Made by a program: the position numbers and the translations under genes
Virus record (IMG/VR): IMGVR_UViG_3300036860_000542
Location: 18,418 to 82,417 of that record
DNA from: a virus
Reading direction: 5' to 3' (one strand)
Length of the DNA: 64,000 nt
Shown: piece by piece, positions 15,794 through 23,048 of the stretch
Layout of the letters: every line of letters starts with the position of its first letter
Position numbering within the stretch: the stretch's first letter is position 1
The notes under the pieces: model-generated
What the model saw: the letters and a program-made list of their open reading frames with translations, nothing else
Told to the model about the DNA's origin: nothing
Database searches by the model: none

Positions 15794-16563
15794 GAACGAA
15801 TCCTCTCTCTCAGGATGGTGAGGTCCGGTTGTGGACCGTGGGGCATGTAGCGATCCTTGTCCGTCTGCAGGCGGTCGAGCAACGACTCGTTCTTCAAGGT
15901 CGGCTCGTTGGTGAACAAGGGCTCCTGGCAACGATGTTCGACTACCCAGGTGTTCACGTCCTCCCAGAGCTTCCACTTGCGGTTCGCAAGACGGATGCCG
16001 ATCTCAATGTCCTCCTTCGCACAGCCGCCGTACGCCTCGTCGAAGCCGTTGACGTCGAGCAGCGCCTCGAGCGGGTAGCCGACAGCGCTACCTCGCAAGC
16101 TCGTTGGACCGATCTCGTAGTACGGCTCCGGGTGCCCCGGAACCGGGGGGAAGTCGAAGTTGCTCTGGTAGGCGTGCTTGAAGCGAACGATGCGGACCTC
16201 CTCCCACGCCTTGGTCACCCGCTTGAAGAAGTTCGGGTGAACCGCCGAGCAGTCGTCGAGGAAGAAGAGGTACTCGCCTCGGGCGTACGCGATGCCGGTG
16301 TTGCGAGCTCCGTTCTGATCAGGGAGTTGTTTCGTGTCCACCAACGGCCCGTGAAAGACGGATGGCTTCGGCGGCACGTGAACAACCCAGTGCGGTAGGT
16401 TGAACCGCTGCGTCCGGCGCGGATCCCACCACAAGCCAGCATCGACCAAGATCCACTCGAAGTCGGGGGTGTGGCCGCACGCTTCGCGAGCCACAAGAAT
16501 GGACCCGATCATCTCGCGGACCATGGGGTTCTTGCGCGCCGTGATCGTGACGAGGGAGATCAC
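15772..16563 (-). CDS. family 2 glycosyltransferase with 7C-type C-terminus
   Basis: 263 residues. MISLVTITARKNP opens a GT-A domain; LFFLDDCS supplies the DxD and NGFDEAYGGCAKEDIEIGIRL is the galactosyltransferase-type acceptor/ED motif seen in processive and chondroitin-type enzymes. Overlaps the next gene by 4 nt. A TTGCG-N3-CGCAA palindrome lies inside. Confidence 0.88.
   Translation of the reverse strand: MISLVTITARKNPMVREMIGSILVAREACGHTPDFEWILVDAGLWWDPRRTQRFNLPHWVVHVPPKPSVFHGPLVDTKQLPDQNGARNTGIAYARGEYLFFLDDCSAVHPNFFKRVTKAWEEVRIVRFKHAYQSNFDFPPVPGHPEPYYEIGPTSLRGSAVGYPLEALLDVNGFDEAYGGCAKEDIEIGIRLANRKWKLWEDVNTWVVEHRCQEPLFTNEPTLKNESLLDRLQTDKDRYMPHGPQPDLTILRERIRSWASPSR
15977..15989. repeat. 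TTGCG-N3-CGCAA palindrome 4
   Basis: TTGCGGTTCGCAA, 15 bp with the flanking C/G, inside the family 2 glycosyltransferase gene. Confidence 0.8.
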
Positions 16564-17093
16564 GGAAGGAACCCGTCAACGGCCGCTGCGAAGACCTCCG
16601 GGCTCGTCTCGTAGTCCATCGAGTCCAACAGGAACGGTCGGCAGATCAGATCGTACTTGTCCAGCGCGGCCCACTCCTCTGATACGAGAGGCCTGGGCCA
16701 GTCTCCGATCATCGCGATGTTGGGAACACCAGCGGTCCACAGACGAGCGAAGTCGGTGACGGCGTTGGGCTCCTCCAAGTCGTCTGTGTTGGTGGGCAGA
16801 CCGCGCTTCTTGTCGGTGGCCGCTTGCATTTGCTTCAGGCCCGTGAGGACGTTGGTAGCGGAGATGGGTTGCACCCCGAAGACGACGTTGACGTAGGAAG
16901 AGCTCAATCTTCCGCAGAAGTATTTCCAGAACTCGTAGAGGGGGTTGTGGGCATCGAGTACGGCGAACGGGATCACCAACAGGAGAGGTTCGAGTCCAGC
17001 CTTCACCATAGCTCGAATGTACTCGATAGCCAGGTTCCGCCAGCGGAGATCGCCCTCGGGTATGAACATGCGGACGTTGGCTTCCCTCACCAT
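16560..17093 (-). CDS. hypothetical protein in glycosyltransferase operon
   Basis: 177 residues from ATG 17093; TTG 17102 is an in-frame alternative lying in the TGTACAT element. Contains LEPLLLVIPFAVLD and ends EVFAAAVDGFLP. No catalytic motif recognised. It heads the glycosyltransferase run, so a carbohydrate role is plausible by context only. Confidence 0.55.
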   Translation of the reverse strand: MVREANVRMFIPEGDLRWRNLAIEYIRAMVKAGLEPLLLVIPFAVLDAHNPLYEFWKYFCGRLSSSYVNVVFGVQPISATNVLTGLKQMQAATDKKRGLPTNTDDLEEPNAVTDFARLWTAGVPNIAMIGDWPRPLVSEEWAALDKYDLICRPFLLDSMDYETSPEVFAAAVDGFLP

Positions 17094-17094
17094 G

Positions 17095-17113
17095 ATGTAC
17101 AAGGTGATGTACA
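17095..17113. promoter_or_regulatory. tandem ATGTACA elements
   Basis: Two ATGTACA copies (17095-17101 and 17107-17113) 12 bp apart, immediately 5' of the minus-strand operon that starts at 17093. No clear ribosome site separates them from the ATG. Confidence 0.4.
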
Positions 17114-17139
17114 GAGAGGCAGGACGTCAAGTTGGAAGA

Positions 17140-17466
17140 TTATCGGGAACGCTTGCCGAGAAAGTAGCCAAGAGCGCCCACAGCCACCATGGCGATAACG
17201 TTCATGGGGTCTTCGAGGATTCCGTCGAGTCCCTTCAAGCCCTTCGGCAGCTTCGAGTCGGCGATCTTCTTGACGCACCGCTTGAGCTTCTTGGAGTAGA
17301 TGAAACCGACCGGACACGGATCCTTCGGCGGATCAGGCTCCACCAGGAGGATGCGCTCCGCTCCCCACTGCGGTCCCCAGGTGGGGTACTGGATCGGGAA
17401 GGGGTACGGGTAGAATCCTCCGCCCCGCCGATGATGCCAACCAAGTCCGGTGCGTCCCATGTTCAT
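17140..17466 (-). CDS. virion-type membrane protein, C-terminal helix
   Basis: 108 residues from ATG 17466 (TGATG overlap). An aromatic/Pro/Gly-rich N-terminus (FYPYPFPIQYPTW), a soluble segment with KKLKRCVKKI, then one membrane helix (NVIAMVAVGALGYFL) ending GKRSR. The C-terminal-helix-plus-basic-tail plan recurs in at least ten proteins downstream. Confidence 0.55.
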   Translation of the reverse strand: MNMGRTGLGWHHRRGGGFYPYPFPIQYPTWGPQWGAERILLVEPDPPKDPCPVGFIYSKKLKRCVKKIADSKLPKGLKGLDGILEDPMNVIAMVAVGALGYFLGKRSR

Positions 17467-17753
17467 CATCCTTTCAGGAGACCGTACCCAACACCAGCAA
17501 GACCCACCAGACGCGCTGTCTTGCGCTCCATGCCGAGGAGACAGGCCACACCCATCGCGAGGAGCCCGAACTGCACAGCGGGCACCACAGAGCCCCAGGC
17601 GCCCAATCCGTCGGCGTTGCCGACGTACTGGAGCTGGGTGACGCCGCCCGTGTGGAACTTCCCGCTCAGCGGCGCCGGTGCCTCGGGCTTGCAGCACGGC
17701 TTGCCGACGTAGCAGTTGTTGCAGCACTTCTTCTTGGCGCCCTTGTGCTTCAT
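17466..17753 (-). CDS. membrane protein with Cys-rich N-terminus
   Basis: 95 residues from ATG 17753 (ATGA overlap). KKKCCNNCYVGKPCC forms a dense Cys cluster at 8-22; two hydrophobic helices follow (AVQFGLLAMGVACLLG and LVGLAGVGYGLL). Part of the putative virion membrane set. Confidence 0.55.
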   Translation of the reverse strand: MKHKGAKKKCCNNCYVGKPCCKPEAPAPLSGKFHTGGVTQLQYVGNADGLGAWGSVVPAVQFGLLAMGVACLLGMERKTARLVGLAGVGYGLLKG

Positions 17754-18214
17754 CTGCCACCTCCGCACTCACAGAAATACCGAGACTTTCCGCATACTTG
17801 GCAGCGACCGTTCTTGCGAGTCGCGAGCTCGAGAGTGCTTCCACACCGCTTGCAGTGTCCGATCTCGAAGCGCTCCTCGTCGTCCTCACGACGACCGCCT
17901 GGGTGCGTCTCGGTTCGGAAGAGGCTGGGATCCGACTTGAGTCGCTCGTGGTAGGCGACGGGACAACTCTCCTGGCTGAACTTGTGGGTGGCGCGCTTGC
18001 GGCGCACGTGGACGGTGGTGGCACCACCCTTCGGATCGGTGACGACCTCGAAGCCAGCCGGCCCTGCAGCCTTGGTGAGCTCCTTCAGGAGGGCGTAGGA
18101 CGTGTTATCGTCGGCGTCGAACTGCATGGTCTCGACGCCCAGAGCTGTGAGTGTGTCGTAGACGAAGGCTTCAGCAGCGCTGCCTTCGGGAACGACCGCG
18201 TAGGCTCGAGTCAC
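17750..18214 (-). CDS. hypothetical protein with C-terminal zinc ribbon
   Basis: 154 residues from GTG 18214, fixed by a GTGA overlap with the upstream stop. The first 80 residues look like an alpha/beta domain; the end holds CKRC, CQVC and CEC, enough for one zinc ribbon plus an extra Cys pair. The longer reading to 18412 is rejected. Confidence 0.6.
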   Translation of the reverse strand: MTRAYAVVPEGSAAEAFVYDTLTALGVETMQFDADDNTSYALLKELTKAAGPAGFEVVTDPKGGATTVHVRRKRATHKFSQESCPVAYHERLKSDPSLFRTETHPGGRREDDEERFEIGHCKRCGSTLELATRKNGRCQVCGKSRYFCECGGGR

Positions 18215-18630
18215 ACGTCCCTCGCGATGTTCTTCTCGATTGCGACTCGCCACCGGCAGAGACCAAGACCGAACTCCTGGCGCCTCCCTTCCGGTAGCTC
18301 CCAAGTGCATTCGAACGGCTCGACGGAGAGCTCGCCGGTTTCCGGCTTCCAATCCATGTCCTTGCGCTCCTGGCGCACGTAGAGGGCGTGCGGGGCACCG
18401 GGCATGGAGCACTTCGGGCAGATGAGGTGGAGGACGAAACGTCCATCCGTCAAGTAGAGGTCGGACTCGATCACCCGGTCACGCCAGCGGATGAGCGGGT
18501 GACCGATAGCCGACTTCGTCATGTCGATGGACGACTGGATACCGTGCTGTGCCGACTCCCCGGACGGATCGGGGACGTCACCAGCAATGTGGTAGAGGGA
18601 TTCGCGTTGAGGGTCGAAGGCAGTGCTCAT
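18211..18630 (-). CDS. hypothetical protein, 139 residues
   Basis: ATG 18630 lies just after an ATGTACACC element, with AGGA 8 nt upstream; an in-frame ATG at 18639 is inside the element. Residues 70-80 include LICPKC and the sequence ends IARDV. No family recognised. Confidence 0.55.
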   Translation of the reverse strand: MSTAFDPQRESLYHIAGDVPDPSGESAQHGIQSSIDMTKSAIGHPLIRWRDRVIESDLYLTDGRFVLHLICPKCSMPGAPHALYVRQERKDMDWKPETGELSVEPFECTWELPEGRRQEFGLGLCRWRVAIEKNIARDV

Positions 18631-18650
18631 GGTGTACATCCTACCAGGAG

Positions 18651-18947
18651 CTACTTCCTCTTGCCACCACGCCTCTTCAGGAGGTAGATCCCACCGATCA
18701 CTGCCACTCCGCCCAAGATCCATGGCAGGTAGCTGGGGGACTCCTGGATCGTGACCGGCGCCGCAGCCTGCCCCTTCCCGAAGACGGAAGCGATCGCGTC
18801 GAAGCCGGACTTGATGGTCCCGCCCCAGTCTGTCTTCGCGGTGGTCGCAGCGGCCGGCTTCGGGGTCACGCTGCCAAGAATCCCACCGGTGATGCTTCCA
18901 GTGAGGGCCGGCGTCGCACCCATCCCGGTCTTGATGTACTGGCTCAT
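18651..18947 (-). CDS. MSQY-family membrane protein 1
   Basis: 98 residues. Begins MSQYIKTG, has an Ala/Thr/Gly-rich middle and one C-terminal membrane helix (YLPWILGGVAVIGGIYLLKRR) with a basic GGKRK tail. It is the third member of a tandem trio sharing MSQY at the start and the helix-KRR end. I infer an integral virion membrane protein. Confidence 0.6.
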   Translation of the reverse strand: MSQYIKTGMGATPALTGSITGGILGSVTPKPAAATTAKTDWGGTIKSGFDAIASVFGKGQAAAPVTIQESPSYLPWILGGVAVIGGIYLLKRRGGKRK

Positions 18948-19189
18948 TTCTTTCCTCCAGCCGCCTTGCGGCGACGCTTCAAGAAGTAGGCGCCGCCGAC
19001 GAGCGCGACGGCACCAAGCAGGTACCACTTGTACGTGTCCAAGAAACCGCCCGAAGGCGCGGCGGCGGCAGCGGCAGCGCGTTCGGCAGCTCGCTTGGCG
19101 GACACGCAGCGTTCCACGCCACCGGACCTACGATGAAGTTGTCCAGGACCGCAGGTCAAACCGAGACCGATGGGAACGTACTGGCTCAT
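18944..19189 (-). CDS. MSQY-family membrane protein 2
   Basis: 81 residues. MSQYVPIGLG start, an Ala-rich helix around 32-45, then TYKWYLLGAVALVGGAYFLKRRRK. The helix is nearly identical in pattern to that of the next paralogue (YKWYLLG...GG..YLKRR), so duplication is recent or conserved by function. Overlaps both neighbours by 4 nt. Confidence 0.62.
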   Translation of the reverse strand: MSQYVPIGLGLTCGPGQLHRRSGGVERCVSAKRAAERAAAAAAAPSGGFLDTYKWYLLGAVALVGGAYFLKRRRKAAGGKK

Positions 19190-19428
19190 CGCTTTCTGCC
19201 CTTCTTGCGTCCTCGGCGCTTGAGATAGATGACTCCGCCTGCAAGCGCCATGGTACCCAGCAGGTACCACTTGTACTTGGAGACGAAGCCTTCCTGCACC
19301 GGAGTGACCGTGGTTCCTGTTGGTCCTGTGCTCACCTTGACGCCGGCTTTGGCCAGCTGGGTGCTCAAGGTGGGAATCATCCTCGAGAAGACGCCAGGAA
19401 CCGCACCAACTGCGATGTACTGGCTCAT
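19186..19428 (-). CDS. MSQY-family membrane protein 3
   Basis: 80 residues. MSQYIAVGAV start, helix at 54-70 (WYLLGTMALAGGVIYL) and a 10-residue Lys/Arg tail. The N-terminal half shares little with its paralogues apart from MSQY, pointing to divergence outside the anchor. Confidence 0.62.
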   Translation of the reverse strand: MSQYIAVGAVPGVFSRMIPTLSTQLAKAGVKVSTGPTGTTVTPVQEGFVSKYKWYLLGTMALAGGVIYLKRRGRKKGRKR

Positions 19429-20471
19429 GACCGCCTCCGTAGGAAGAGGAAGTAGATGGCCGCCGCGCCACCGGCGTAGAGGGCCCACTTCGGCACCTTG
19501 CTCAGCATGCCGGCCGCTGCGGCTGCAGGGAGTTCAGGAGCGGCCGGGGCCGGCCCGGCATCCTCTTCGCCTTCCTCTGGGGGAGCATCAGGGCTCCACG
19601 GGCCGCTGGGACCACCGCCTCCACCACCCCCGCCACCGGCGTAGGCTTCCGGCGGAAGAGGCATGGATGGACCCGGTACGATCGGCGTGAGACTCGAGAC
19701 CGGTCCTGGAGGCGACTGCACGAGCGGTTGCGCCGTCGTGGCGGATGCGAACGACTTGGTGGAGAGCGTCGCGAGCGTCGGCTTGACCAACGACCCGGTC
19801 TTGGGCAAGGAAATCGTCCGCGACGGAGCGGCCAGCTTCTCGGTGATCTGCTTGAACCAACCCTTGTGAAGGCCGCGATTGCCCGGCGCCGTCTTGGTGC
19901 CGAGTACGCGCTTCACCTTCTTCTTGGCAGCAGCACGCTGCGCAGCAGTGGGTACGAGCGGCATGGCTTTCTTGACCTCCGTCTGTTTCACAACCGCGGG
20001 CGCCGGGGCCTTCACCGGAAGGAGTACCGGGGCCGTCACAGCGGCCACGGGAAAAGTGGGGACGGTGGCCTTCGTCACAGGTGTGAGCGAAGAGACCGGC
20101 CCCGCCGGCATGGGAGCGATCAAACTTGGAGCCGCAACTCGCGTCGGCGCTGGGGCTGGCGTCGTCGAGATCGGAGCGAGTGCAGAGACGAGGCTTGGCA
20201 GAGGTGTCGCCACCGATCGGATCGGAGCGGCTGATACGACGAGCGGCTTCACCGACACCGGTGGGATGACCATCGGCTTCGCGGCCGTGGCACGAGCCAC
20301 AGCAGACACTGGGGCGGCCTTGGAGACCGCAATCGGAGCCGCCTTGGGCACAGGCTTCGGGGCGGGCTTGGGCGCAGGTCTCGCCACCGCCACCACCTTC
20401 TTGACGGCGGCCACGATCGGCTTGGGGGCCGTCACCGACAGGGTGAGGCCAAGGCTGCGTCTGTACGACAT
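19425..20471 (-). CDS. long Pro/Ala-rich protein with C-terminal membrane anchor
   Basis: 348 residues. Residues 14-170 are Ala/Pro/Val/Lys low complexity (repeated APKP and APVSAVARA-like runs), then a basic segment, a run of nine Gly near 290, an acidic PEEGEEDAG stretch and a membrane helix at about 324-343 ending RRRS. The shape suggests a flexible stalk or linker tethered to a membrane, for example a spike base or spanning scaffold. Starts MSY, like the next gene. Confidence 0.55.
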   Translation of the reverse strand: MSYRRSLGLTLSVTAPKPIVAAVKKVVAVARPAPKPAPKPVPKAAPIAVSKAAPVSAVARATAAKPMVIPPVSVKPLVVSAAPIRSVATPLPSLVSALAPISTTPAPAPTRVAAPSLIAPMPAGPVSSLTPVTKATVPTFPVAAVTAPVLLPVKAPAPAVVKQTEVKKAMPLVPTAAQRAAAKKKVKRVLGTKTAPGNRGLHKGWFKQITEKLAAPSRTISLPKTGSLVKPTLATLSTKSFASATTAQPLVQSPPGPVSSLTPIVPGPSMPLPPEAYAGGGGGGGGGPSGPWSPDAPPEEGEEDAGPAPAAPELPAAAAAGMLSKVPKWALYAGGAAAIYFLFLRRRS

Positions 20472-20812
20472 CAGCGCTTCCCCAGGGAGTACCCGATGAA
20501 GAAGGGGATACCCAGAACGGCGAGCGCGGCGACCGGCGCGACCCACTTGTGCTGCAGGGCGTACTTGTACGCCTTCAGGGGCGCCACCGCGTACTTGAGG
20601 CCGATACCAGCAGGCTTGGCGCCGCCAGGTTTGGCTGGCGGCTGCAGCGCGTTGATGTCCATGATGAGCCCCGTCACCTTGGGGAGTGCTGGGTCATCAA
20701 GGATCGCGGACGTGGCCTGCACAACTCCGCCCACCTTGCCGGCGTACTCGGCCACCGCGCCAGCGAGTGCTTGGCGGCGAGCTCTGCTCCGGTTGCGGTT
20801 GACGTAGCTCAT
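20471..20812 (-). CDS. membrane protein, virion block
   Basis: 113 residues. Arg-rich N-terminus (NRNRSRARRQ), a soluble middle, and a C-terminal helix VAPVAALAVLGIPFFIGYSLGKR. ATG overlaps nothing upstream; a 108-nt gap follows on its 5' side. Its stop overlaps the next ATG as TGATG. Confidence 0.55.
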   Translation of the reverse strand: MSYVNRNRSRARRQALAGAVAEYAGKVGGVVQATSAILDDPALPKVTGLIMDINALQPPAKPGGAKPAGIGLKYAVAPLKAYKYALQHKWVAPVAALAVLGIPFFIGYSLGKR

Positions 20813-20882
20813 CAGATCCTCAAGTAGCCCGTCGATCTTCGTCTCCGTCCCTGAACACGTCTCCGGTAGTTCGTGCAGGGTA

Positions 20883-20896
20883 GGCCTCGCGAGGCC
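20883..20896. promoter_or_regulatory. GGCCTCGCGAGGCC palindrome in gap
   Basis: Perfect 14-bp palindrome in the 108-nt gap between two membrane-protein genes; could be a hairpin in the leader or a protein site. Confidence 0.3.
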
Positions 20897-20920
20897 GACG
20901 GGCTAGTTCAAGAGCCGATG

Positions 20921-21532
20921 CTACTTCTTCCTCCTTCCGGCCAGACGCATCACCAGGTTGCCGACGCCCAGCTTGGTCCAGGCCAGGTAGGCGATCCCAA
21001 CGATCACGCCCCACTTCATGAGCTGGCCACTGGTGTCACACTGCCAGGCGCCGTACTTGGCGATGCACTCGTACTTCTCCTTCTCCTTCGCGTAGTCGGC
21101 GTAGGAGTTGATCGCCGCCATGAGCACTAGAGCCACGGCGCCAACCACGATCAACAGGGGCAGGATGCCCTGCGCCTGCGGGCCGGAGGGCGGTGGCGCC
21201 GCGCCGACGATGATCAGTCGAGCGAGGGTCGGAGCGTCCGATGGGAGACGGACGTTCGACCCGTATACCTCGAGCAGGAGCGCTTGCATCTTCGCCGCCA
21301 GCGTCGCCTCGATCTGAGCCCGTTCGGCCGCCTCTGTTGGGGAGAGCCCGGCGCGGCTGTTCATGTCGCGGTACTTGAGCCAGTCCTTCAAGGACCGCTT
21401 CATCTTGTTGAGCTCGACTCGAGGGTTCTTCATGGGGGTAGCTCCCATCCCACCGTAGTGGATGAGCTCCGCCAACGGCGCATCGGAATGCGGGATCTGG
21501 CGGACAGGAACGGTGTCGTAGTGCTTCGCCAC
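20921..21532 (-). CDS. two-helix membrane protein, virion block
   Basis: 203 residues from GTG 21532, chosen because GGAG lies 6 nt upstream and directly follows the upstream stop. Helical soluble N-terminus, membrane helices at about 122-143 and 171-190, loop Cys at 156 and 165, tail GRRKK. Cotranscription with the upstream candidate capsid gene suggests a virion membrane component. Confidence 0.6.
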   Translation of the reverse strand: MAKHYDTVPVRQIPHSDAPLAELIHYGGMGATPMKNPRVELNKMKRSLKDWLKYRDMNSRAGLSPTEAAERAQIEATLAAKMQALLLEVYGSNVRLPSDAPTLARLIIVGAAPPPSGPQAQGILPLLIVVGAVALVLMAAINSYADYAKEKEKYECIAKYGAWQCDTSGQLMKWGVIVGIAYLAWTKLGVGNLVMRLAGRRKK

Positions 21533-21540
21533 TTCGTCTC

Positions 21541-22155
21541 CTACATGTTGACGATGCGGTAGCCAGGCAGCGCGACCACGAGCTGGCCCTGCGTCGGCGG
21601 CGTCGAGCCGCTGAACGTGATGGCCTCGTAGGTCGGGGTGACGGCGATCGTCGTGTTCGGGGTGAACAGCGACGGCACCGGCAGCGGGATGACGTTCTCC
21701 GGCTGCGAGAGCAGTCCACCAGGAACCGGGGACGACTGGAAGTTGCGCTGCGACCCGGTGTCGATGAACTGGTAGCTGATGTCGATGAAGTCGGCCGCGA
21801 TGGTCTGCGTGGGGAGCTGCGCCGAGCACACCGGCCGCCACCGACCGAAGTTGGTGGCGCTGGAGGGCAGCGTCGGCTTCCACAGGATCATCGGGTAGTG
21901 GGTCATGATGAACGGGCCGTCCTGGGAGACCAGCATCTGGGCTGGGTTCCCCTGGCGACCGTTCACCGTGATGTCGAACAGCACGGTGCCGACGAGGGTA
22001 TAGAAGAGACGACGACCAGGGATGGCGTCGATCTCCTCCTGGACGGTGCGCGGCTTCTTGGCCGCCTCCTTCAGGATGTCCATCTCCTGTCGGAGACGCA
22101 TGATCTCCTGCTTGAAGGGGGCGAGGGCCTGTCTGAGGGCTGCGTTGTCGGACAT
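21541..22155 (-). CDS. candidate capsid protein A (beta-rich)
   Basis: 204 residues from ATG 22155, with GGGAG 8 nt upstream. Residues 5-38 form a charged helix (RLRQEMDILKEAAKK); the remainder is strand-rich (FYTLVGTVLFDITVNG, GPFIMTHYPMILW, IDISYQFIDTGS, IAVTPTYEAITF). Its size, lack of motifs and setting beside another small beta-rich protein fit a single-jelly-roll capsid protein as in P23-77-like phages. This is inference from composition and context; another virion shell or vertex protein is equally possible. Confidence 0.45.
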   Translation of the reverse strand: MSDNAALRQALAPFKQEIMRLRQEMDILKEAAKKPRTVQEEIDAIPGRRLFYTLVGTVLFDITVNGRQGNPAQMLVSQDGPFIMTHYPMILWKPTLPSSATNFGRWRPVCSAQLPTQTIAADFIDISYQFIDTGSQRNFQSSPVPGGLLSQPENVIPLPVPSLFTPNTTIAVTPTYEAITFSGSTPPTQGQLVVALPGYRIVNM

Positions 22156-22240
22156 CGGAAGCACTCCCTATACCCGGAGGTTGGGCTGGTCTGGTCGAAC
22201 ACCGGGTTGCGACTCGCCAGACCTTCGAGGGTAGAAGTGA

Positions 22241-22283
22241 GGGGGGAAGTCGGGCGGGGTGTGGGTGTACCCGACTTCCCCCC
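22241..22283 (-). terminator. strong hairpin after candidate capsid gene B
   Basis: Perfect 14-bp arms GGGGGGAAGTCGGG (22241-22254) and CCCGACTTCCCCCC (22270-22283) with a 15-nt loop, just downstream of the minus-strand gene ending at 22297. No U-tract follows, so it may be a processing or mRNA-stabilising hairpin instead. Confidence 0.6.
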
Positions 22284-22296
22284 TCGTGTCGAACGA

Positions 22297-22875
22297 CTAC
22301 TGGACGTCGCGGGTCTGGAGGCCGTCGATGACGAACATGATCACCTTCTCGTCATCGGTGGCGCCCGTGTTCAGGTTCACCAGGGCGTCGGTGGAGCCCA
22401 CGGTGAAGAACTGGCACTGGACCGCGAAGTTCTGGCGGACCGGCACCATGATGGGCCGCGCCAGCTTCAGGATCGCCTCGTGGGTCGGATCGCCGAGGTT
22501 GAAGATGGACGTGGTGTCGTCCACCGAACCCCAGACGCCGCCGCCCGACGGGTAGTACCAGCACGGCGCCTGGAAGGCCGGCTTGTCACCCAGCGACAGG
22601 GTGAAGTAGAGCTGCGAAGCCACCCGCAGGTAGTTCGCACGACGGTTGGTGCCGTTGAAGTACAGCCAGCACCGCAGGGCCAGGATGACGTAGGTCTGAT
22701 CGGACGCGAGCTGGCCGGCGACCTGGAGGTTCGTGAGGTCCAGGCGGCCGATGTTCGCGTTGCCGAACAGCACCGTGGTCTGCTGGACCACCGGCGAGGG
22801 GGTGCCGGTGGTGCGGATGATGGTGTCCCAGAACGGCTGGTGACGACGTTCCTTGACTCCGTGAAGACGAGGCAT
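22297..22875 (-). CDS. candidate capsid protein B (beta-rich)
   Basis: 192 residues. Strand-rich throughout: TTVLFGNANIGRLDL, TYVILALRCWLYFNG, ASQLYFTLSLG, FAVQCQFFTVG, KVIMFVIDG. No enzymatic motif. It is flanked by strong hairpins on both sides, which suggests a separately expressed abundant product. With protein A it could make a two-component jelly-roll shell. The assignment depends on fold prediction that I cannot run. Confidence 0.48.
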   Translation of the reverse strand: MPRLHGVKERRHQPFWDTIIRTTGTPSPVVQQTTVLFGNANIGRLDLTNLQVAGQLASDQTYVILALRCWLYFNGTNRRANYLRVASQLYFTLSLGDKPAFQAPCWYYPSGGGVWGSVDDTTSIFNLGDPTHEAILKLARPIMVPVRQNFAVQCQFFTVGSTDALVNLNTGATDDEKVIMFVIDGLQTRDVQ

Positions 22876-23009
22876 CTGGCTTTCTCCTTGCTCTCGACGT
22901 CCTCTGTTTTGTCTCGACCGAGCATCATTGCCGGTCTAGTGGGGTGACTTCCCCATCTGCAGACGTCGATCCAGCGGGTAGTGCAGCGGGCAGCGCGGAG
23001 TGAAGTGGA

Positions 23010-23039
23010 AGGTGGGGGCCCCCGAAGGAGCCCCCACCT
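23010..23039 (-). terminator. hairpin after protamine-like gene
   Basis: AGGTGGGGGC / GCCCCCACCT arms around a 10-nt loop, 10 nt past the stop of the minus-strand gene at 23049. Confidence 0.65.
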
Positions 23040-23048
23040 AGTCGCGTT

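Noticed and set aside
19425-20471. Reading the Pro/Ala-rich gene as a spurious frame caused by GC-rich sequence.
   Set aside because: It starts with overlaps typical of the operon and ends with a well-formed membrane helix and basic tail, so it is kept as real.
20921-21883. A 320-residue reading of the membrane gene through the candidate capsid gene.
   Set aside because: The extra part is antisense-like low-complexity shadow of the capsid gene; GTG 21532 with GGAG upstream is a better start.
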